From Quercus robur (lineage: Eukaryota; Streptophyta; Magnoliopsida; Fagales; Fagaceae): a stretch of 64,000 nt of DNA. Position 1 is the stretch's first letter, and every line of letters starts with the position of its first letter. Shown here piece by piece: positions 10,833-26,500 of the stretch. Below the pieces are notes generated by a model. It was not told where the DNA came from. It worked only from the letters and a program-made list of their open reading frames with translations, and searched no databases. The translations under genes and the position numbers were made by a program. The stretch is from the NCBI RefSeq assembly GCF_932294415.1, contig NC_065535.1, positions 12,184,282-12,248,281 on the forward strand, in the 5' to 3' direction.

Positions 10833-12834
10833 TTAGGGAACTCTTGGTAATGCAACTTCTGTGCTGCCTTTTTTCCTGGAAAAAAGCCCTCCTATCAATG
10901 GGATCAAAGGCTTTTTCTTCTTCTTCCTGAGGGAAGGGTGTCTCTCAAGTTTTTCAACACCTTGTGGTATTACAAGGTGTGCTAAGGAAGGAGGATTTGC
11001 AAAAGTCACATATCTTTTCTTCTGAAATTCCATTCCTTCTTCATTTGAAGTCTGTGTTTTGACCTCAAATTTTGTTGAATCTTCGACAACCTTGACATCT
11101 TCAATCTCAGTCTCAGTCTCCACCGGTTTCTCAGATTCACGTTGTTTTAATTGTTGGAGCTCTCGCCGTGTCCGATCAAGCTCTTCCTTCATAGAAGAGA
11201 GGCAATTTGCCATTACCATGCTTTCTTCTTTTGCTTTCTCAAGACTTTGTTTTGTCTCCTCTAACTCAGATGTAATACCAAGCCTTAGATGGTCATACCC
11301 ATTTTCACTTGCTCCATTCTGCATCTATATACTTAAGCAACTTAGTATGAAAATTGAACTTTCTAAAGATTAAGAGCTTGAATAAGAGTTTTTTAATGCA
11401 ACTATTGAAACAATAATGTTTAATTAAGGATACAAATACTATTCAATTCACTATTTTCTACTAGCTTAATGTTTTGGAAACAAACTTTACTAGGTTTATA
11501 GAATATTTTTTTTTTCTTTGTTGGTTAAGACTGATTATTAAAATGAAACTGTAGGTTAGCTTGTGATCTCTTCCAAGTATTTAGTCACACAGTTTACGTG
11601 GGGAGAATGCGTGTAATGTGATTTGGTATCTACTTATTGCAAGAAAAAGAGATTGATTCCCTAATAAAGCTTAAGTAAGTCTTACAATTATATTACTATA
11701 ATTATAGTACATTACAATGATATATTTCTCTACCTTTATTCCCTCACATAATATAAGAAAAGCCAAAAAAGCAGCTAAAACATAAGAAAAACTTCAATTG
11801 ACCCTATGCACAAGCAAGCAGATAGAGCAGTATAAAGAATGGAGTTTATTGATGGATGCTGATAGCCTCATATAATAGAAAAAAAAAAAAGGAAAATAAT
11901 TATCTCAATATGAAGTCCAAAAATTGTATAAATGCCTATCCTAAACTATAAATATTTTTAATCAACACCTTAATTTGAGATTAATTTGAAGACATCTATC
12001 CTATCATTCAAATTAGTATCAACATTTTATAAACTAGTGACTAGTGAGTACTAAATAGTGGAGCGTGTGCCTTCAAAATAAAAATTAGTGGAATGTGTAT
12101 TATGTCAAAATTAACAAATTAATTCTCATTAAATAAAAATATCCATACCAATCACAATACCATTTTGTTAGTTGGTGAGGGCCGATGCAAATTGATTTTG
12201 AATAAGAATGTTTAGTTCAAAATTTTATAATATATGATAAATATTACATGTAAATAACTCCAATAAACCTCCATAGGAAATGCCCATAGCCAAAATAATG
12301 AAATAATCGTTGACAGAACATTACATAGGACTATAAAACTTAAAGTACCCGAATATATTACAAAATGCAAAATCGGCCTTTATGCCCTATGAGATGGTAT
12401 TGAAGCTTAGATGGGCCAAAATTTGAAGAAGTGATCACATATTAAAAGTTCAAAAAAAGAAAAAAGAAGGTAAGCTTAACATAGCAATCCAACACAGATT
12501 AACTACTTAAAAACTAATCTAACATATACCAAAAAGCAAAAACTTTATAGTCTAGTAATATTACTTACGAGAGGTTTTGAATCTCCCTCTTCCATTATTT
12601 AATTATCGAATTATATATATTCATATATTTAAAAGAAGAGTAATCCATCATATCAAACTAGAGGGTGAATATATAATGAAGGGTCACCTCTTTGAGCTTG
12701 CTGGAATATACCTCTCCAGCTAAAACTTTCTCACCAAACAATGTGACAGCCTCTTTGACCGAGCGAAAGGGTGCTCTTGTGTCAATCTCTGCCCTTTTGA
12801 TCATCACAAGTCCTTCTTCCTTATCCATGTTCAT
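10833..12834 (-). CDS. WEB family protein (DUF827)
   Basis: Two exons, 12834-12688 and 11324-10833, encode 212 residues. The start ATG at 12834 is preceded immediately by an in-frame TGA; a second ATG lies two codons on. Exon 1 carries the family's N-terminal block ([20 protein letters not shown], residues 17-36). Exon 2 has a heptad-rich coiled coil around residues 60-115 ([34 protein letters not shown]). It ends with the basic-hydrophobic tail [19 protein letters not shown] near residues 185-203. WEB proteins include WEB1 and PMI2, which act in chloroplast photorelocation and cytoskeleton-linked movement. Short members like this one, resembling Arabidopsis At3g51220, have no settled role. 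The intron (1.36 kb) is AT-rich. The roughly 340 bp downstream to the Harbinger element hold nothing else recognisable. Confidence 0.88.
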
Positions 12835-15066
12835 TCACCTAAAGATGTAGAATATTGAATGAAATTTAAGGTGTAGAGAGAAGAATGCTCTTTTGATTTT
12901 GGTTCTGTGTGTGTATGTGTTTGAGAGAGAAAGAAAGAGAGAGAGAGAGAGGGATGAGTAGGAGTGATTTGGGTGTGCAAGGAAGGAGAGGAGAGAAGGG
13001 TGACAAATATCATGGGGACTTGGGGGGAGCTTCCTTTCTTCGCGTCCACTTCACTAGAATTCTGTTAGTACTTGCTAGCTTACGGTGCCTTTGAGTGGTT
13101 AAGGGTGCTCTTGGTTTTGTGGCCCATTGTGATAGGGACTCTGCACCTATACCCCAAGGTCCACTACTCTCACTTGGACTTTGCCATGTGGATTCCTCAT
13201 TATATCTCAATTGCATTTAGCAAAAGCTTATATTGAAAAGGCTAATGATAACCCATTACGTAAATATGATAGAGGAGAGGTGGTACTCTTCATTTGAGGA
13301 ATCATTTAAAATTTTAAATGATTGTACATTATTAATAGATAAAAATAAAATAAAATATTATCATATCACTTCCATTCCTTAGTGGGAAAGATATATGACT
13401 ATGAAATAAGGATTAAACGAAACAAAATTGACTAGGTGGTAGAGTGGTGGAAACAAATAAAGTATATTATTTAAGTTTAAAAAAAAATATTTTTAATATT
13501 TTATTTATGTTGGAGTTAGTAATTTATATTGTATATAATTGCGCATATTTAACGTGATGGTCACTTTACAAGTATAAAGTTTTTGTAGAATTGGAGGTAA
13601 AGGTCAGAGTTCAAGTCTCTAAAAGGAAGTTTCAGACACATATTTATTTAAATTAAGTTAAAGTAGAATTTATATCTTATATAAAAATAAAAAGTGTGAT
13701 CAATTGGTGAGGTGCAACTCGTTTCAAATAATAAATAATAAAAAACTGAATTGAGTCCAAGGTGTATAGCTCCTCATCATTAATTGTGGAATCTAAATAG
13801 AAGAATACTCCTTGAAAATGGTCCAAGTTGGGCAATGCATCATGTCGGCCTGGTTCATTACAAATGTGACAAACTTGGGTGGAGAGCTGGAGATGGCATG
13901 AACGTGTGATATATACCCACATAGCCCTTCAATATTTCTGTGATCTCTAATTTTTCATGACCAAATCTATAATATCTGCTGAGCCTCTTCAAGTCAATAC
14001 ATATTGCACAAGTCTTTGGGGCATTTGAGAAACAAGGTAGTCCAAGAAGGAATTAAACCGACCGGAGGAGAGTTGGAATAGGGTTGTTCAAAGAAAATTC
14101 CATGAGATGAGCACTGGTCAGATTTGTCCAAGAATCTTTTTGCAAACCACCTAACTCCCCAGTTTCAGTCACTCATTGGAGTAATCCAACAAAGGGAGAG
14201 AATAAAGATCAATTACCATGATTGCTAGAAATTGGAGAGAGAATTTGGTGCTTGCTTGTTCTATCAAAGTGAATAACAATGTCCCTATTCAAGTTGAGAC
14301 ACTTAGGTGGGTTGTCTCAATTACCATAAAACACAAGCTTATCAATATAAGTTTTGAAAGTGATTGCTAGGTTTGTATCCAAGGTCGACTTCCCCTAGCA
14401 ATTCAATTCCTAGAAGAATCAAAAAGTTTTTGCTTGAAGCTAAGTATTTAGCTAATAAGGCTGCTCATGTTCTAATTGCTCTCTAATGGACTTTTTTTTT
14501 TTGGCTTCTTTGATCCCACTTCAACTCTTTTTGTTTTGGAGGGAATAAGTCATTTTTTTTAGAGGAAAAAAAAAAAAAAAGCACTAGTAATACTTGTGTA
14601 TCAATTTCTAAAAATCTGACAAAATCGTTAAGCATAAACAAATAAGTAACAATATATCATCAATCATTATCATTGCTCGCAGTATTCTTTGTGTCATCCT
14701 TATAGATACGTTCTTCCAATCCAATTACCATTTTGCTAGGGGTGTGCATGGGTCGGGTTAAGGGGAATTTTTGACCCAACCCATCACATAAGTCCAACCC
14801 AACCCACATAGGTCGGGTTGAACTCATGGGTTGGACAAATTTTTATTTTTATTATTATTAAATTGAGTATAAAAAAAAATATAAATATTAATATATTAAA
14901 AAAACTCAAAGATTAGTATCAATGTAACTCCTTAAATGCAAACAACAATAATGATTAAACAACAATAGTAATTTACTAGGGTTTGTGTGAACTAATTGGT
15001 TTTTATGTAGGATAGGAAGAGTTGGTTATTTTAAAAAATTTATTTATTATATAATATTATATATAT
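12835..15066. other. intergenic DNA with WEB promoter and repeat remnants
   Basis: The first 150 bp contain a purine-rich GAGAGAGA tract (about 12922-12952), typical of plant 5' leader/promoter DNA of the divergent WEB gene. Beyond it are AT-rich unique sequence, a LINE relic near 14200-14500, and a 'GGGTCGGGTT...AACCCAACCC' inverted low-complexity patch near 14750-14835. No gene could be supported. Confidence 0.5.
14200..14500 (+). mobile_element. degraded LINE RNase H fragment
   Basis: Broken plus-strand translation gives IPIQVETLRWVVS, then NISFESDC, then KLSI/KYLANKAAHVLIAL. These resemble the RNase H region of plant L1-type LINEs (the E-S-D-C active-site block and the ANxAAHxLA end). 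Frames shift between blocks. The ends are not defined, although an AAAAAAAAAAAAAAA run follows near 14566. Confidence 0.4.
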
Positions 15067-15649
15067 TGTGCAGCCCTATGGTATTCGAATGCATTTGGGC
15101 TTCGGGATTCAACTTGACGACATGACCCATATTGCCCTTAGGCCCAAGCCTCAAGCCACGTTTAAGCTCATTGAACAAAAGGATCTTCATCAATTCTTAC
15201 CACGCTTCACATTCGAGATCTCATTTGGTGATCTGCTTCCCTAACAAGAAAGGGATTTCTTAGTTGCTCGGCAGTGCCGGATTATCATTGCCGAGTATAC
15301 CTCCTGAAGTGGGAACCATTTCCAAAGCCACTCTCACCTAAGATCAACGATATTGGACCGCCTGTTGCACTAACTCTGAAGGCAATCATAAACCCTCCAC
15401 TAGCGCTTGGCTATATATATGAGGAACTAAAGGAAAATGGGGGTGGTTGAAAGGTTGAGGAGGAGAGCTTAGAATTGAGAGCAAAAGAGAGTCACAAGAG
15501 TATAGGGAAAAAGAAACACGAAAGTCGGAGAGTTGCTGTTGGGTCTCTAAGTAAGAATCAACCAAGGTAGGAAATCCAAAGACCACATCATAAATAAATT
15601 GTGAACCCAAAGTTGAGTCAGCCTGTTTGTCACATTTTGGGTGAGCACA
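15067..15649 (+). repeat. candidate solo LTR
   Basis: The segment starts TGTGCAGCCC and ends GTGAGCACA. It has an LTR-like layout: GC-rich U3, TATA box (GGCTATATATATGAGG, about 15409), then an AGAGAGCAAAAGAG leader. Flanking 5-mers are TATAT on both sides, but both sit in TA-rich DNA, so this support is weak. No second LTR or internal domain is nearby, which suggests recombination to a solo LTR. Confidence 0.5.
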
Positions 15650-16606
15650 TATATATATATATATATATATAGAGTTAATATGTCCTCGTTAGTCAAATCC
15701 GTTCCCCACTAAAGAAATAAAGTCATGTTTTATTTCTTATTAGGCGTTAGCACAATCTTGATAAAAGAGTTTTTGAGGCATTTAAGTTTTGTTTTGAAAC
15801 TCTCTTTTTGAAATTAAAAAATAAAAAAATTGTTTGGACAAAATAGAGAGTTTTAGAAATTTGAAGATTAAAAAAATAATTCCACTATTTACATTTCATA
15901 TTTTATAAATCCATAGAAAACCCTTGTGTGTGTTTGTTTCTCAAAAAAAAAATTTCTAAAAAAACTATACCCTTAAATTGCTGAAAAATACGAACAACCA
16001 TCAACATTGCATCACTGCAAATTCTTCAACCCAAACCGGCAACAAATTTTATTCATGCGAAGAAAACAAAGAAAGTAAAAAAAAAAAAAAAAAAAGGTTT
16101 TCTGGAATCGCCAACAGTGTTTACAGACAGTGCGCGTATTATGCACGCAATCGCATGTGAGAATATCCGAAGATGAGTAAAATATATTAGGTTAAAAATT
16201 TGACCAGAACAAGAACAAAGCAGAGATGTTGCTGTGTTGTTCTTAAAAAAAAATGTTTGTTGTGTCCACATCGGCTGGTCCGCCCAAATTGTAGCTTTGT
16301 TCCCCCAAAACAAAAAATAAAAATAAAAAACAACAACAACAATTTATAACTGGAAGGTAACGACCAGTTTAGGTCGTTAGCAAAACCAAAACCGGTAAGC
16401 ATAAACCTTGTACAGTTCTACTAGCCTAGTATGTCTTTCTTTCTCAAATCTGTAGTATTTCTTTTTATAATACAAATTTGAAACCTTATTAATAATATTA
16501 AGTACTAGTACTACTCTACTTACTCTCCATCTCAACCTCGTTTTGACTCTCCGTATCTAATTTTCTTCGTAATACTCACCGTCGACAACAAGAACAACAA
16601 GAAGCA
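15650..16606 (+). other. hexokinase upstream region
   Basis: It contains a (TA)n tract at the start, AT-rich DNA and an A15-type run near 16078. The last 180 bp are pyrimidine-rich (CTACTCTACTTACTCTCCATCTC), a plausible leader. A TTTTTATAATAC box near 16461 is the best TATA candidate. I see no gene. Confidence 0.4.
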
Positions 16607-20777
<4,171 letters not shown>

Positions 20778-21099
20778 GGTGTGACAGCATCCTGATGACT
20801 GATTTATAGTATGGACATTTAATTTATCTCCAAGTCAGAAAAGTATCGAATTTAGTTTTGTATTGTAATATAATTTGTCATTGGGTTAATAATTAAGAGT
20901 GAAGAGAATAAGAGCAAAGAACACAATAAGAGTTTAGAAAATTGCTTCAAGGTTATAATGTAGCTGTATTTTTAGAACTCATGCACCATTTTCCTATGGT
21001 GCAATTTTGTGTATGTTTTATGCAGCAACCATTCCATTCTAGTTAACGATTGTATTCAATCACTGATTAAATTAGTTTAGTGTAATTCAATCCTGTCCT

Positions 21100-21900
21100 T
21101 GTAGCAGAACTCACATGGGATCCTTTTTTCACTTCTTGGTTCTCATATTCTTTACAAAATGATTGCGATGCTTTCACCAAATCTTCTGCATCAGTAATAA
21201 GAGAAATATTCTTTTGAAAAACAGTTTTTTTTTTCCTGTTCTTTTCCACACTGCTCTTTTATACAATATCACAATGACACCAAAAGTTAGACTCAAAAAA
21301 TACGTTATATTAGGAATGAATAGACCATGAAATAGAATTCTAGTGCTAATAAAATGAGTTTTAAGTATTAATTATTTTTCCCCCTCAAAAAAGAAAACGA
21401 AAAAAAAGTATTAATTATTTACAACATCTTCATGGAATATATATAAATTTACTTTCATGGAAAACAACTATTAATTTGACTCAAAGCATTATGATTCTCT
21501 ACCATCGTAGAGTCTCGACTCAAGTCTTTATAGATCTTGTGCCCTCACTTTTTCATTTCAAATAACAAATTACTATCTAGTTACTCTTTGTTTGAAAGCT
21601 TGGTATAACAAATCTTTTAAGACTTGGTTTTCACTTTATTCAATTGACATCTACAATGGGTTGACCTATTTTCATGATTATCTCCCTTTCTCCAAAGCTA
21701 ATCTTCGGACTTCGGTCAATTATAATTAGAGTTCTCATTAAACCCATTTATTCTAAGCTAATTGCAGGACCCCATATCTTTGTGCTCTGCAGCAGGACAA
21801 CTCAGATGATCTTAAAACTTTCGGACCAATCCTGTATGATATAGCTAATAGTTGCGGTATACTCTTAGCATTGCCTCACCTGTTGATATAGATTTAAAAA
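21100..21900 (+). pseudogene. partial hexokinase duplicate (intron 7 to exon 8)
   Basis: The stretch repeats, with divergence and indels, the hexokinase region from intron 7 through exon 8 (about 19500-19910). Shared blocks include TTGGTTCTCATATTCTTTAC (gene: TTGGTTCTCATATCCTTGAC), TTGAAAGCTTGGTATAACAA (gene: TTGAAAGCTAGGTATAACAA) and GTCAATTAT...AGAGTTCTCATTA. A pseudo-exon 8 at 21768-21845 contains GCAGCAGGACAACTCAGATG, identical to the gene. The pseudo-exon keeps its AG acceptor, but its reading is altered and no other hexokinase exons follow. About 300 bp of unrelated sequence (21220-21520) splits the copy. Confidence 0.85.
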
Positions 21901-22520
21901 AGAAGTTTATAAGATATCTCTGTCAGCTTGAAGAAAAGATTTAAACTTGGAAACCAACATAGAGGGTGCTAACCATGAATCAATATAAGGTTGTAAATGA
22001 TGGAGTGCTCATAAATAATTCGAGCTTGACTCGAGTAAAAACTTGTTCGTTTTTCTTTATTTAGCAAATGACTCACATGCATGTTAAAGTTTGGCTATTA
22101 AACGAGCAAAACTCAAACATAATAATGTATTCAGGATTAAGGTTGTGAATACAAGTATATATAAATATTATATGTTTATAACTTTATATATAAAAGTATA
22201 AAATATAATTATATAGATTTGATTTTGGATTGTGTAAATTTATAAGATAGTATCTCTTGTAACTCAATCGACATCTCCTGTTGTTTCTAACAAAGACATC
22301 TAGGATTTAAATTCTCCTTTTCCCATCAACTCCAATAATATTATATTTTTATAAATTCTTAAACGAATGTATCATTTATGGTTTTAAAAATCGAAACGGT
22401 CAAAGAACTAGAAAAAGGGATTGGTTCTTAATTTTTACTAGTTGGTTCAGTTTTTAAAACAGTGATGTCATTAACTCTAATAATAATATGATTAAATTAT
22501 GAAAAAAATTACTTATTAAG

Positions 22521-22648
22521 AGCATTTGCATTAGATGTTCTAAAAACTTTATATTTTAATACACCAAAAAATTACTTTACATATTTAAACATGACATTTA
22601 ACATTATACCTTACATCACATTTTATATTCTTCCATGCTACACATTAA

Positions 22649-22684
<36 letters not shown>

Positions 22685-22911
22685 CATTAAAATAATTTTG
22701 ACTCAAAACACATTCCAAAGCAAATGATAACTTTTTTTTTTTTTTGATCTTTTTTTATATTTTCCATAAAAGGGGATAAAATTTTTATTAAAATAATCCA
22801 TTAACGGGACCCATGAATTAAAAAAAGGAGAGAGAAAATTGAAAGTTGAATTAAAAAGAATTTTTTAGTTAATGACATTGTGCTAAATGCTAATTTTTTA
22901 GCACAATGTTC
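22521..22911. repeat. GAGCATTTGCATTAG-type MITE remnant
   Basis: The left end GAGCATTTGCATTAGATG and a diverged inverted right end (TTAGCACAATGTTC) enclose about 390 bp of AT-rich DNA including a TA microsatellite. The ends resemble the Harbinger-type element at 8824, but the target duplication is not clear. Confidence 0.4.
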
Positions 22912-22974
22912 TATATAGGTTTATTATGAAGTAATTATAGCGTCAACTCCTAATAATAACTCTCTGAAAAATAG

Positions 22975-23250
22975 ATTAAGATCCTCTAGATTTTCTAGAG
23001 TACTCTACCAAATAGATTTCCTTCAATCTTGATCATTCTTTAATGATTTAATGGTTTAGATTTTGCCATATCAGCATTCCACTAACAATAATCTTAATTA
23101 TTTTGTTTGCAATATTATTTTATTATTTTAAGAGTATTATTAGTGGAATGCTGACATGGCAGAATCTATATTTTTAAATCATAAAAGAGTGGTTAAGATT
23201 TAAAGGAATTTATTGGTAGAGTACCCTAAAAAATCTAGAAGTTCTGAATC
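22975..23250. repeat. foldback MITE with ~110-bp inverted arms
   Basis: The left arm (TCTAGATTTTCTAGAGTACTCTACCAA ... GCCATATCAGCATTCCACTAA) is the inverted counterpart of the right arm (TTAGTGGAATGCTGACATGGC ... TTGGTAGAGTACCC). The arms leave a spacer of only about 50 bp. It ends about 350 bp before the AP-2 sigma start codon. Family unknown. Confidence 0.7.
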
Positions 23251-23599
23251 CAAATGAAGACACCAGTAGGTATTTTTGATGTAAACGAAGATTGAACTCT
23301 CCTATTCGAAGATTGAACTCTCCTATTCAATTATTAAAGATTTTATTCAACCATAAGATAAAGAGAGATTCTAGATTTGAGCTAACCGAACCCACCAAAA
23401 TAAATAAAATTGGCACACCGTTGATTGGTCTGATTTTACATACGTTACAGTTTTTCACCCGTTGTCCCTTCTCGCAAGGACTTTGAACCTGCGACTGGTA
23501 TTTGAGCTGTGCCCTAGATTTTCGCTCTCTCCAAAATCCAAATCTATTTCAATTTCTAGCTCCTCTCTTTGCTTAATTTCCTTCATTTTTCATTCAAAA

Positions 23600-26500
23600 A
23601 TGGTAATCCAATTATCACTTTTTTCATATTTATTTGTCTTTGATTTTTCATTGTTCAAAGAAAAATGAGTTTCAATGTTGTTGATCATTTCGTTAAAATC
23701 TTTGTGAATTTGGCAGATCCGGTTCATTCTATTACAGAACAGGCAAGGAAAGACCCGTCTTGCCAAGTACTACGTTCCTCTCGAGGATTCCGAGAAACAC
23801 AAGGTCGAATACGAGGTATGATCTTCCTGTTTTGATTCTGAACTATAAATGTTTTTTGGATTTTTCTAGGGTTTTGAATTTGATGGGTTTTTGTAGGTTC
23901 ATCGATTGGTGGTAAACAGAGATCCCAAGTTCACGAATTTCGTCGAGGTGAAAATTCCCTATGCTTTGACTTTGTTACAGAGAAATTGTTGGGAAAATGA
24001 ATGGGGTTTAGAACTTTGATTCTCACATTTCATATGTTTGTGACCCAAGAAATTAAACACACTTCATTTATAGTTTGGCAACTAAGTTAAATCTGCTGAC
24101 TGAAAATTGTTTACTTCATTGCTTCTGTTAATCTGCAATTTGTCGCGATGTTGTATGATGTTTGATGGAATTGTGAGTTTCTTTCATGATTGTTATCAAT
24201 GTGTCAATTAGGCTATAGTTGGTTCAGGCAATGGCCGGGTTTTATGCTTTAATTTTCTTTATTGCGGCTTGTAGTTAATATGTCATGAAATTATTGCTAA
24301 GTGCTGATGATGTGATTATTATGCATTTTTACAGTTCCGCACTCATAAGGTAATCTACAGGCGCTATGCTGGGTTATTTTTCTCACTCTGCGTCGACATT
24401 ACTGATAATGAGTTGGCTTATTTGGAGTGCATCCATTTATTCGTGGAGATACTGGATCATTTCTTCAGCAATGTGTGCGAGTTAGATTTGGTTTTTAACT
24501 TCCACAAGGTTTGTTGCTTATCATGATTTTTCTGTGCAATTATCTGCGAAGCCTACTCGATGCTCATCTGCTTCTTGTATATGTCTATCATTCTAGTGTC
24601 TAGTACTTCATGCTGTTATAGAAGTATTTTCTGAAATAATATTTCCACCTAAAGAAGTATCTAGGAAAAGATGGAAAGTCCTACACAAAGAAGCATGTTT
24701 ATTGAATAACAGTATTGTGCATCTGAAAGTGTCATCTGAAATGGTGCTTTCTTTTTGGCCCAAGAAAGAAAAAGAGCCCTTTCTATATCTAGAAATATAA
24801 TTATTAAAAGAATGCTTTCAATACTATGATCAAAGGTTTTTTAGGAAGTAATGTTTTTATTTTTTAGACTCAGGTACCCAAAAAATAGGAGTGCTATTTT
24901 GATGACCATTTCTAATAAATGCAATAGAACTCCTGTTTGGAATAGTTCTTTTAGAGATAAATATATCATTGAATTGCTATTTCAAGTGGTGCCTTAAAGA
25001 GCCATCTTTCATGTATATTAAGAGTGCTATGAGCATTAAGTTCATGTCTTGTTGTACTAGTGATGAGTGAGCTCACTAAATTGATTTAAGATAAAGCCCC
25101 TTATTGTATGTTTTCTGTAGATGATATAGTTGTTGGGACCCCTGTACATCTGAGAAGTCCACCCCCCCAATTCTTCCCCAAACTTCAACGCTATCACACA
25201 TCTCCATAGCCTTGTCTCCTCCATCCCAAACTGCCATAACCATTTCCCCAACAAAGCTTTACTGAAAGAAGTGATTTTCCATATTCCTAAACCACCATTG
25301 ACCATAGGAGCACACACCTTATGCCAACCCACCAGATGCAGCTAGGGTGTATCACCCATCCCATCCCACAAGAAATCCCTTTGCAGTTTCTCAATCCTAT
25401 TAGTCACTCTTGTAGGAATAGTGAACAAAGGAAAAATGAGGAAAATTGTTTAATGATAGGGTAACCTGGATTGATGAAAAAAATGAGGGAGAGTCATTTG
25501 AGATGGTTTGGTCATATGTAGAGGAGAGTGATTAATGTACAAGTGAGAGACAATGATTTGATTCAATGATTCAAGTCAAGAGAATGAAAGGGTAGAGGGA
25601 GACTTGAAATAAAATTAATAGATGTGAGAAAAAAATGATATGTTAATAAGGAGGTAACAAAGATTATGACTTTGGATAGAATAGAATCAATAAAAAAAAA
25701 AAAAAATACATGTAGCCAACCTTGACTAATCTATTGAGGATTTATAGCCGACCCCAAAATTTTGGGATTAAGGCTTTTTCATTATGTTGACAAAGAATTG
25801 CCAAAAGTTTATGCTATTTGAAGAGTCATCTTTGCTTATATCACAAAGGTGCTACTTGAAATAGTGCTTCTGTGAAATAAACCTTGCAAACCATGAAATT
25901 ATTATTTCATATATCACGTAGCACTTATAATGTATCAGAATATGGCAATCAAGAAAGTTTGTTTTAAAACTGTGATGAAAGCATTAATTGAAATAATTTC
26001 TGAAGATAAGAAACAAATTCTGTATAATTTGTCATTTCTAAAGGTATTGTTTGAGTCTTAATTAGAATGGTAAAATAATGCTTTTAAGACACAAAAGGTG
26101 CTATTTTCACTTGTTATGATTCTTAATTAGATCTAAATGCTTTCAACATTGTGATAAAAGTATTACATTGACTAATCTTTGTCGACATAGAAATTCCAAA
26201 GTATATGAAATATTGGTTCCAGATGCTAGATGGTCCATGGAAATTTGCTAGATTTTATATCTTACCATGTGTGGAAATACTGACAATGAGTTAGCTAAGT
26301 TTACCCTGCTGATTAATTAGCATGTGTTGGTATCTAAGTCTCCATTGTTTTTTTTTTTTTGATAAACTTCAATATATGTTAACTAAGAAACTGAGAAACA
26401 AAGAGGGGCATCTTTCTTACAAGCATCTACTATACTAGGAGGAAGATTGCCCGAAATGAAAAAACAAGACAAATTAGACTCAATAGCAAACTTTGCAGTT

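Noticed and set aside
13677-13922. Minus-strand 81-codon frame with CHICNEPGRHD
   Set aside because: The Cys/His spacing is not a recognised zinc finger and nothing supports splicing or a family.
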